A stretch of 64,000 nt of DNA from contig NW_019775470.1 in the NCBI RefSeq assembly GCF_001039355.2, forward strand, positions 99,940-163,939, written 5' to 3'. This document shows positions 40,430-53,100 of this stretch, one piece after another (the first letter of the stretch is position 1; every line of letters starts with the position of its first letter). The notes beneath the pieces are model-generated. The model ran no database searches and was not told the DNA's origin. It worked only from the letters and a program-made list of their open reading frames with translations. The position numbers and the translations under genes were made by a program. The DNA is from Lingula anatina. Taxonomy: Eukaryota; Brachiopoda; Lingulata; Lingulida; Lingulidae.

Positions 40430-43400
40430 TGTTTTTCTTACCGGAACCAAACGTGGCAATCAGTGTTTTAGACGTATCGTTATACTCCACTTCTAAATTG
40501 GTATAGCTTGCGCTTCCTGACTGCAGCAGAACAGGCGAGATAAGGTCACTTCCAACATAGACTGCCATATCTATAAAATATGATATAGAAAACGATTTAT
40601 TAGAATACAAGAAAATCCCACATACACTTTCCAATGCATACCATTACATTCCAAAGTCAACCGACTTTCTCTGACGCTGGAATCGTCTTTATTTCTTCTG
40701 AGCTAAGATGTTTCTTCCTGCGAACGGATATTTTGAAATAGTCTTTATTCTCATTTTATAGGCTTATCACTTTTTACCTTGTTTGTCTTGTGTCAACTGT
40801 ACATGTAAGCGGTCAGAAGTGTTGTCCTTGGCGGCAAAGGCACTGAACACAGTAGCATTAACTCCAGTGCCGTTCAACGAAATCGGTTCCAAACGGGTCT
40901 AATATAGATAAAGATGGTAGTTTATGCTTATGACTGTCTAGTTTTTTTAGGTCTGTACAAGTAAGATACGCCCAATTAGGTTATGTTACTTTCAAAGCAA
41001 TGTCGAAAAGTCTTAACATTGCTGAGTACAAGAATCAATGTATATTTATTTCCTTTTAATCAGTGAAGACCTGCTTCAATTAGACGAAGATGAAACATAT
41101 GATACACTAATCTTAACTGAAGCTAGCGAATCATCCTTTTGAAAATAAGGACACCATATGCATGCATTCCATATCCAATTCTTCGTATATGGACGTATCC
41201 CATTAAAACGAAGTTTAAGATAGTAAGGCAAGTAAGGAAGCAAGCACATGTATATATAGAACATAGTTTCTTTTATGATGTTTTATGATACCTACCTGCA
41301 TAATGAAAGCACCATTCTTGATGTCTACCAGCTGGTATTCTCCGTGACCATTGAACGTATATTTAAACCCATCCAATGTGGTGAAATGGGGGTCCCCGTT
41401 GAACCAAGCTAGAACAAATACATTGCAGTTAAACCTGTTTGAATGTCAAATACCATGATGTGTACAGAGTTAAAAAACGTAATAAGACAACGAATCTTAT
41501 TATTTGGGCTGCGAATATCATCTTAACGAACACTATATCAAATATAAACTTATCTTTGCTTTTCTTTTTTGAACAATTCAACAACTCCATTTCGAGTAAT
41601 TGTACCTTAAATGTACCATTTTTTAAAAAATACATGAAGGGCCGCTCACCCCAAATCAATGGTCTGTATCCGAAGCAGGTGTCTATGGGGCGATACCGGA
41701 AGTATGTTTGGCAGTTGTCAGAAAGCCCACAGCACTGCTGTTTTGGTACATACTCATTAGAGAGGTACCTGGACCGCGAGGAGCGCTCGTGATACAGTTG
41801 CAAGGACCCTGCTGTGACGGTATTATCAGCCGTGATCAGCGACCATGACCAGAGGTTATAACAGCATTCCTGAATAAAGAACAACAACATTCCTTTCTAA
41901 AGTTATATATGCATATGGCTGTGGCCCGTTAGCGTATACGCCGTTGTCTAAGGTACAGACCAGCTTTATCCATATATGAAACATTCTGCATCTTTTAAAT
42001 CCTACAGAAAAAAATCATTTGAACTATTTAATAATACCTATACTCAAACCGTATCAAACATGTGTACATATTCGTAGTACATATACGTGCTGAATGCATG
42101 GCCTAAGTTAAAAAACAGCCATGACTAGCTCCAGTATGGTAAGTCTTATTACAGACATGGCCAGAAGTGTTGTATCTCACCCGTCCTGCACGGTATCCAT
42201 TGATCCGCGACGACCACCGGGTTACATAACACCACGTGTTCCTATAGGCTAGAAGATAATATAAACAGTTTTACAGCAACGTGTCCGGATATGAAATTGT
42301 TCTTAATATCTTCGGTCTTTTTTTTCACTGAGGTAGATTTAGACTTGCACAGTTTGTACCACTATTATAATAATGTTGCTCATTCTGATAAACTCAATCT
42401 GACGAATAGCTCGAACATCTCAGTTTATATATAGTAGCAGATGATGCATGGGCAATGGGTTAAACTTAAATAAATAAAGTCGCCGTTATAATCATNTGTT
42501 TTTCTTACCGGAACCAAACGTGGCAATCAGTGTTTTAGACGTATCGTTGTACTCCACTTCTAAGTTGGTATAGCTTGCGCTTCCTGACTGCAGCAGAACA
42601 GGCGAGATAAGGTCACTTCCAACATAGACTGCAATATCTATAAAATGTGATATAGAAAACGATTTACTAGAATACAAGAAAACCCCACATACACTTTACA
42701 ATGCATACTATTACATTCCAAAGTCAACCAACTTTCTCTGACGCTGGAATCGTCTTTATTTCTTTACAAAGCATCTGAGCTAAGATGCTTATTCCTGCGA
42801 ACAGATAATTTAAAATAGTCATTTTACTTATTTTATAGGCTTATCACATTTTACCTTGTTTGTCTTGTGTCAACTGTACATGTAAGCGGTCAGAAGTGTT
42901 GTCCTTGGCGGCAAAGGCACTGAACACAGTAGCATTACCTCCAGTGCCGTTCACCGAAATCGGTTCCAAACGGGTCTAAAATAAATAAAGATGGTGGTTT
43001 ATGCTTATGACTGCCTAGTGTTTTTTTTTTTTTTTTTTGGGGGGGGGGTCTGTCCAAGTAAGATACGCCTAATTGAGTTGTGTTACTTTCAAAGCAATGT
43101 CGAAAAGTCAAGTACAAGAATCAATGTATATTTAATTAATTTCAATCAGTGAAAACCTTCTTCAATTAGACGAAGATGAAACATATGATACACTAATCTG
43201 TACTGAAACTAGAGAATCACCCTTTTGAGAATAAGGACACCATATGCATGTACTCTATGTCCAATTTTTCGTATATGGATGCATCCCATTAAAACGAAGT
43301 TTAAGATAGTAAGTCCGAGTGGTGATTTGTGAATTGAAGAATACCCTGACCTTAATAGATGTGAGTCTACTGAGCACTTGGAATTTAAAAGAGAGAGAGA

Positions 43401-46400
43401 GAGAGAGAGAGAGTAAGTAAGTAAGTAAGCAAATGTATACAGCACAGTTTCTTTTATGATGCGTACCTGCATAATGAAAGCACCATTCTTGATGTCTACC
43501 AGCTTGTATTCTCCGTGACCATTGAACGTATATTTAAACCCATCCAATGTGGTGAAATGGGGGTCCCCGTTGAACCAAGCTAGAAAAAAATATATTGCAG
43601 TTGAAACTGTTTGAATGTCAAATACCATGATGTGTACAGGGTTTAAAAAAAAACCGTAATAAGACAACGAATCTTATTATTTGGACTGCGTATATCATCT
43701 TAACGAATACTATATCAAATATAAACTTATCTCTGCTTTTCTGTTTTTGAACAATTCAACAACTCCATTTCGAGTAATTGTATCTTAAATGTAGACTACT
43801 ATTTTTAAAAAAAATACATGAAAGGCCGCTCACCCCAAATCAATGGTCTGTATCCGAAGCAGGTGTCTATTGGGCGATACCGGAAGTATGTTTGGCAGTT
43901 GTCAGAAAGCCCACAGCACTGCTGTTTTGGTACATACTCATTAGAGAGGTACCTGGACCGCGAGGAGCGCTCGTGATGCAGTTGCAAGGACCCTGCTGTG
44001 ACGGTATTATCAGCCGTGATCAGCGACCATGACCAGATGTTATAACAGCATTCCTGAATAAAGAACAACAACATTCCTTTCTAAAGTTATATATGCATAT
44101 GGCTGTGGCCCGTTAGCGTATACGCCATTGTCTAAGGTACAGACCAGCTTTATCCATATATGAAACATTCTGCATCTTTTAAATCCTACAGAAAAAAATC
44201 ATTTGAACTATTTAATAATACCTATACTCAAACCGTATCAAACATGTGTACATATTCGTAGTACATATACGTGCTGAATACATGGCCTAAGTTAAAAAAC
44301 AGCCATGACTAGCTCCAGTATGGTAAGTCTTATTACAGACATGATCAGAAGTGTTGTATCTCACCCGTCCTGCACGGTATCCATTGATCCGCGACGACCA
44401 CCGGGTTACATAACACCACGTGTTCCTATAGGCTAAAATATAATATAAACAGTTTTACAGCAACGGGTCAGGATATGAAATTGTTCTTCCTATCTTTGGT
44501 CTTTTTTTTCACTGAGGTAAATTTAGACTTGCGCAGTATGTACCACTATTATAATAATGCTGCTCATTCTGATAAACTCAATCTGACGAATAGCTCGAAC
44601 ATCTCAGTTTATATATAGTAGCAGATGATGCATGGGCAATGGGTTAAACTTAAATAAATAAGTCGCCGTTATAATAATTTTAAAATCTTGGTGCCTATAC
44701 TTGATATGCACTATCAAGACAGCTTAACAGATGAATAGAGATAGTCTGTAGCAGAGTTTGTTTTGATCCAACCGTAGCAAACAAGATATATTTTTTAAAT
44801 CATGGTACAGATCACATCAAGACAGACCACAACTATTACAGATCAACACCATGTTTTTAAACTGTGTTTGGTATAATTATACTCCATTTAAATAGGTACT
44901 TACCTGGATCCCTTCTCCAAGCGAACCGGAATCTGCGGTCAAACAACGCGCCAATCAAAGAACAGGGGCATGGTTGAACGTTGGCATTGATGAAGGATAT
45001 TGTGCTCATTGGGATTTCCTGTTGACGGAGAGCCCATTCGTTACACTGACAGCCGTAATTCGGGAAGGACGCCGGCACCGAGTTCAGCTGGAACCACCAT
45101 TCCCCTCTTATACCTGAAACAGACGCAAAAGTTCAGCTGTTAAGGCTACATGTACATGTACATATATACGACTGTACTTTGACAGCGACGGACATATGGA
45201 ACCTAGCAAGTTGTTGCTACGATACGCTTTTGAAAGTTCAATAAAATATTACACAAAAACTAGTATGTCAAACTGGGGCACAAGAAGGCCCTATATGTAA
45301 CCCGTAACTTTGCAATCATACACATGATCTAACACTCAAAGGAAACCTTGGAATTGTATGGAAACGTTGATGCTGTCTGACTTTGACAATACTATAATGG
45401 GTTTACACATACACTTTTGTTTTATCGACAAATGGAGAGGAAGTGAGGAAGTGAATCCTTTCAACCAATTTCCCACATCATACCTCTGTTTCCAACGACA
45501 TTATCTACCGTTGCCATGGCGTCAGTTCCTGAGATATACGGCTCGTAGAAATGACTAGCACCGTCAGTGTAACCAAGTCTTGCCCGCGTATATTTGGACG
45601 TTGGGGTAATGTGTATTCCGCCGGTTTTATACGCGATATATGCATATGACTGGACACAGTCTGTGATCAGAACTGCTTGGAATGTCACGTTCTATAAATA
45701 TGAGAAAATATAGACGGTGATTGGATTACGCTCAAAAAGCATTACATGCGTGTTATTTCCAGTATTCACTGCAACAGAGAAGGAAGGAAGTATAACACCT
45801 TCCAAAATGTTTTCTTATGACATCATTTCAAAATTGAACAGTACTGCATGTTTCAAACTACCTTATCAGGATGCAATGGCAATTTTAGAGCAACTCTTTC
45901 AATTCCAAACTTAGGGATCAAATAATGTATATTATAATACATGTATTACTTTTTACATTTTCAAATTGTGTATTTTTACTTGTTAGATTTCAACAGCTTT
46001 TTTTCATGAACATAAGCCTATGGAAATTCAAAGCCTAGCCTTCCCTGAAAAAACGCCAACGTTTATCAAATGTCTCATTTAAATAAAATTACCTGGACAC
46101 CAGCGTAACGACTGTTTGGTTGTGGCGGGCACTGGTCCCACGTGGCAACCAAAACCCACTTCGCTGTAAATGAGTCCGTGTTTACGTAATTCCGGACGTC
46201 CAGTGTTGCCCGGTCTATGACGTACTTGGTGTTTACATTGGTGCTATAATCCGCTCCGTACTCGTATGTGTTGTAATACACTACCGACGACCCACCTACA
46301 GGGTCAAGGTCAGCCCAATATGCAGCCACTAGTGGTTTAGTTTTGACCAGTGATAAGGCTGTTGGAGTAAAGGTGTTCTCCGCACTGTCAAAGGCAATGA

Positions 46401-46788
46401 GGCCGTTGGTACTGATCTGGAAGAAAAATGTAATAGTGTTAATTAGCTTGCCATGCCTCTCTGGATAAACCAAAACACTGACATACACCCGTGGCACGTA
46501 CGGCCAGGCACTACGCACTGACGAGACTGTGAGAATACTGTGCACTTTAAAAATCAACAATATATACAGATGTGATCACAAATTGTTATGTAAACGTTAT
46601 GTATAAGGTCAAGTGAATGCGATGGTATCTTTCATTTATCCTAGAAATGGTTTGAAAGAGGTCAAAGAGAACGGTCGCAGACATATTCAGATAGGTTTCA
46701 GAGTGACCCGTTTGCCACAATTAAGGGCAACAGTAAAATCTTTTATCATATTTGAATTTGTTTTATTCATTCAATATTTATTTTTATA

Positions 46789-46866
<78 letters not shown>

Positions 46867-48640
46867 CTTACATATACGAATCTATAAGCTTTCCGTCCAA
46901 TTGTGATACCATTAGGCACAGTTATACGGTTCGAAGACGCATCGTCACCACTGAGTGTTTGATCCCCTCTTGCAGTTCCGTAAAGGTACATTTGGGATGT
47001 GGTATCAACTATAATTTAAAGAATATAGACATTTTTGATAAAATTACCCTATAAGATAAAATTACCCTGTATGTTATAATATACAGGTAAGTGCAAACAA
47101 TACCTACTGCAATGTTAAGTATCCATTTCCTTTCATTCAAAACACACAAAGACATTTGTAAGCAAAGTGAATGTAAAATATACACCAGCCGACCAGATTT
47201 TATTCAAAAAAGGTAGAAACAAACTAAGAAATGGTCACTAAAATAATATATAAAATATATACATCAAAGAATGTATCCACTTACCCACGGTACAAGTGGC
47301 GCCAGTGAAGCCGTCCGGACACTGACAAGTGAAAATTGGCGGTGCTGAGGTACATGTTCCTCCATTACGGCAAGGCCCAGAGGCACAGACATCAACAGCT
47401 GTGGTAGTGGCCTCTGTGGTCGTGGTTGCCGCTGAAGATGTAGCTGCAGATACAAAAATTACTTGATCTATATAAACTGATACCGATATTGGTATGTCAT
47501 GCCAAAAGAACCCATTAAACGGTCACACGGTTTTCATTATGGCATATTTCATTTTCATATTTGATTTTCATATTTCTAAAAATTTCTTCCATGTTTTGAA
47601 TCTTAAAATTTAGATATTTTATGAAATACGCAAGAGTTTCTTTATTTTCGCACGATACTTTCATAAGCTGTTGTACCTTCAGTAGTTGTGGTACCTTCAG
47701 TGGTTGTGATATTTTCAACAGTTGTACCTTCAGCAGTTGTGGTGCCTTCCGAGGTTGTAGAACCTTCAACAGTAGTAGTACTTTCAGTGGCTGTGGTACC
47801 TTCAGCAGTTGTGGTGCCCTCAGTGGTTGTGGTACCTTCAGTGGTTGTGATATTTTCAGCAGCTGTGGTACCTTCAGTGGTCGTGATTTCAGCAGCTGTG
47901 GTACCTTCAGTGGTTGTGATATTTTCAGCAGCAGTGATACCTTCAGTGGTTGTGATATTTTCAGCAGGTGTGGTACCTTCAGTGGTTGTTATATTTTCAA
48001 CAGCTGTGGTACCCTCAGTGGTTGTGATATTTTCAACAGCTGTGGTACCCTCAGTGGTTGTGATACTCTCAGTTGTCGTGATGGATTCCGTGGTATTTGA
48101 TATTGTTACAAAGGTACACCGACGTCCATAGAATCCGTCTGGACACTCACATGCGTACGTGCCAGGGGTGTTTGTGCACGTGGCATTGTTGTTACATGGA
48201 CTGCTTTCGCATTCGTCAATGTCATAACAAAAAGAGCCATTGCCAGAGAATCCGTTTTGACAGACACAGGTAAATCGGCCAGGGAAATTAGTGCACGTTG
48301 CGTTTTCGTGGCAGCTCCCTGCAATGTTGCATTCATCTACGTCTTGACATCTTGAAGCGTTGTTGAAATACCCCTCCGCGCAGCCGCATTCGTAACTCCC
48401 CTGGGTATTGTTGCACGTCACGTCGTCCCCTTCCCCACAAATGGTGAGGTTGGCACACTCGTTGATGTCTGTGCAGAACAAGCCATCTCCACTGTAGCCG
48501 GGCAGACAGGTGCAGCTGTAGTTACCTGAAGAAAGGTTGGTGAAATACAACACTTCATGAATAGAAACAATGTTGGAATAATTAAGAGCTGGACTTCGTA
48601 ATCAACACATACATTAACTCGTACCGATGGTTCACAAATG

Positions 48641-48688
<48 letters not shown>

Positions 48689-50081
48689 GGGCAACACAGA
48701 TTTATAAGGTTGGCTGAAACAATGGATCGACTGCGAGTAGATAGATAACATGTGATTTACCTGGTGCATTGTCACATCCGGCTAAAGTATGACAATTATT
48801 AAGGTCAGCAGCAGCACATTCATCTATATCCTGGCAAACCCCGGATATTCTGTTGAAACCAGACAGACATGCACAGTAAAAGCTGCCCACCTGCAACACG
48901 AAACCAATTTTTCTGATTGCAAATGTAGCAACAAAATAATACCAACTAGTTCCTTGTCGTTTATTTAATCTTTTAATGGAACTTTTTGTATGACATACCA
49001 TTGTAAATTCAAATCAATTTACAGATAATTATGTTGAACGATGAACAGGGCCCGAATTCTATTATATTACGTTCGCTCAACAGCCTTTCAGTATAGAAGG
49101 ATACGGAGAGCGGATGCATAGAGAACACTATTCAGATGCGTGTCTCACCGTGTTCATGCATGCTTCTCCTGTCTGTTGACATACAAGTCTAGTTACACAT
49201 TCGTCTTCATCCTCACAGTATGTGCCGTTACCACTGTAACCGGTGTTGCAAGAACACCCGTAACTTCCTACGGTGTTATTACAGGCAGCGTTAGCATGGC
49301 AGGGGGGTTCATCAGAATCGTTACACTCATCAAAATCTGAAATGATGAACACACCGACTTGGTTCAATCTGTGACATAATGACTGCCACCTCCAAATATT
49401 GCAGCTGTAAAAACATACTTGTATCCCTTTACGGCCATCAAACATGTATACCTGTTTTTTTGCATTAATATAAGGGTCAATGTTTTTTATAGAATAATAA
49501 ACCTTAAGTAAATGTGTTCTCAATATTGATATGTAAATATAATCTAAATTATCTATTTTGTCAATATGTTTATAAACGAGTAACATTCACTGCATGGGAT
49601 TTGTCCCGGTGTAAATATGAATTTTTATGAAAAAAAACGTCTTTTTTTTTACCGCCACAAATCCCTGGTGAGTCAGGATAATTGCCGGCCAGTTTGGCAT
49701 AGCCAACGTTACAGAGACACGTGTAGCTGCCGTTGGTATTGGTACAATTGGCGCCACTCCCACAGTTGGCAGCACCAGTGGCACACTCGTCTATGTCCGT
49801 GTTACATTGGTCTCCCTCCCAGCCATCTGTACAGTTGGTGCAGCCCAGTATATTGTCACACACGAGGGCGTGGGTACTACAGTCACATGTGAACGAGCAC
49901 TTGTCACCGTATCTTCCTTCAGGACAAACTGCAAGAAGTGAATTGATTGTAAACGAAGTAAATCCAGACAAATTGTTCACGAACGCAACCGAAACGAAGG
50001 GAATTTTACTTAACAGTTTATTTATTTATTTATTTATTTATCTTTTTTTTTTTTTTTTTTGAAGGGGGGTCAACAGTTTCG

Positions 50082-50140
<59 letters not shown>

Positions 50141-53100
50141 AACTTTAGGTTTGGTCTTTTCCCTCCAAGCGGTCATATACACTGATGCTTACTGAAACAC
50201 GGAGCACCGCGTTAACGACAAGCGCTGACCTCATTGTGTTCTCATATCTGCATACGTTTAACATAATCACACTATGTTTATGAAATTATTATCTGTCTAG
50301 CGTTTACCTTCACATGTCCTCTTGTCAAACCCAACAGTGTATCCAATAGGACAGGAACACGTGTATGCTCCGTCTGTATTGTTGCACGTGTGACTACACT
50401 CATTGTCTAGACGGTTTCTACACTCATCAATATCTAATAACAAAGTGAAAAATTAAACAGTTGGATAAACTTACATTCCCCAACACAAGGTATTATTTCT
50501 TTGTATGTTTATGCATCAAAATAACATTTATACCGTTATACAGTACAAGTAAACTACATAGATTTTGTAACATGACACCATACACACTTTGGATATTACA
50601 GTGAAAAAACTGAATCAATAAAACTCCTTATAATATTATCAATATTTACCTTCGCAAGTGCTATTATCTAACGGGGACAGAGAGTAGCCCTGCGGGCAGG
50701 CACAACCAGGTTGTCCGCCACCAATGTCTCTTGAACATATCTGAGAGCAGTTTAAATTGTACCTTTCACAGGTATTGTTGGCTAAAATTTGAAATGTATT
50801 AAACGAGATGAACAAAAAAACAATTCCAGTTCTTTTAACGAGACGTGCATGGATCAACAAGTAACATATTTGACTGTAATGTCTGATATCTTTTCAGGAA
50901 ATCTATCATGAATCCACTATGTTCAATGAGACTGCATAGTAACTTACCAAACTAAAGAAACCGTCAGCATTGCACATTGGACAATTTTATTTATCCTTCA
51001 AAACAACGCAAAGGAATTTATTATAGGTGACACTGTTGTTGTCTTGCTGGCAATATTCAGTTAGATTGCAATGTTTTTTTTTTCTAATTAGTTTTAATAC
51101 CAACTTTAGTCTCCAATTTATATTGTGAAACTTACTCCAATGTTACAGACTTACCATCAAAGCACGTGACGTTGTCTGATCGCAGTTCGTACCCCTGAAT
51201 ACAGTCACATGTGTAGCTACCGTCTATATTCACACACACTTGTGAACAGTTATCAGACTGCAATGCGCACTCGTCTATATCTACAAATAATGAAAAGCCA
51301 CAGGATTTTAATCGATCCGTGGGAAGGACCAACAATCTTATTCATAAAAAAATAATAATAATAATAACAATAGTAATAATAATAATGAAAGGTCTTCAAA
51401 TTCGCGCTCTGCGTACCAGTATGTTTCAGTGCTGGGTAGCATAATGAAACGTGTCATCTGAAGTTATGAGATTTTTGAGAAAATGAATAATATGGTTAAA
51501 ATCAAAACTACTTTATTGCTGAAAGCTTATACAGGAACTGACTAAGCACATTATGATATTTGACTTAAAATCGTGATTAACACATATACATCGTACAGTA
51601 CTGCTCACGGTCTTGGGGTTTTGTTCTATTTTTTTATATAAGACAGCAAATGGCGCCGTCGAAAAATGTATGGAAAACACCAAGGCAACTGGTTTAACTA
51701 ACACAGTCGTTCGGTATATAAATCTAAGTAAAATATTTTGGTCAGACAGAAACTCTAAGGCTTGTAATCGACAAATATTCTGTTTTGAGTTATCCCCACT
51801 ATCTCTGGCCTCTAAGAGTCCATGTGCAAGTACAACTCCAGAGGTACTCACCAGCACATGCAAATGTCCCATTCTTCGTATAACCCTCAATACATTCACA
51901 GGAGTACGTCGTTAGCTCATTTATACATGTCTGTTCACACTGATTTGTCGTGTTATTAGCACACTCGTCAATGTCTGAAATGCACATTGTATTTTATGAT
52001 ATCATGAAATGAGTGTATGCTGTTTGTTCATTATAACATTTAGTGTTTGTTGACATTGGTTAATAAATATACAGGTATTCTGTACTATAACCCTGTAGGC
52101 GTAGTAGGTAAAGGCCTTTAAGAAAATATTGATCAGCAATTTTCAAAGTAGTAAAACTGAATGCACTCCCTATAGTTTGTTGAATAAAGTAAGTTTGATT
52201 ACATATTGACGAAATGCACAGCAGATGTAATTATAAAGCCTTGTATACACGGGACTTGCACGGGACTGGTATGGTGAACGCATTAAGGCTCAACCTCATC
52301 AATGTCGGACTTTCAACAGAAACTCTCGCATCTTAATTCAATGAAATACATGTACTTACCCACACACTTGTTTTCCACGGTATCTAACTCGTATCCACTG
52401 GGACACTCTGTACAGTTGAAAGCAGCATAGCCCTCGGCCTCAAGGTCGGCACTGACGTCAGAGCAGTTGGTGCCTTGGGGACAAGGAGTTTGGAGACATC
52501 CGTCCGTGTCGTTCTCACAATTGTCACCTTGATAAACAATGTAACTTTCACTGTGCATGTATACTTGGCATTTCGCGAAAGTTTAAAAGGATAATTACTA
52601 TTCGTATGAGATCTATATTTCACAATAAAAACATTGTGAACAACTCATAGAAATATAATATATTCTGTTGTACAAGAAAAACGGCAATTATAGCTATTAT
52701 TCTGATATCTGAGCTTGTCTATAGACCACGTGACCTCCATTGATGGCTATACTCTGTTATTATATCTAAAGAGATTAAAAAAAACAAACTTTTTAGAAAA
52801 AAACAGGGACTAACTTTGAATGTAAAAATGGATTCATTAACCATTGATAACTACGGTAATATTGTTGTTTACTCCAGGAAAATTCTTTTTTTTTTGTTTG
52901 GCCAATTCGAAGAGTAAGTATCCCTTTAACATATAACTTATTTAAGAATTCAATTTGTGAGACACCATAGTAATATATACAAATGCTTCTTTGTGCTTGC
53001 ATCCCCGAGCTTCAACCGTATTCACAATATTACTTTCCGTTACAAACGTATATATACCATGGTAGTATCCTAAAAATCCCAATTAGTATCACATATGCAA

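Noticed and set aside
47621-48131. Two + strand frames (Cys/Ser-Gly and Val/Pro-Ser rich) over the repeat block
   Set aside because: Antisense shadows of the periodic repeat; the - strand frame carries the EGFs and joins neighbours by splice phase.
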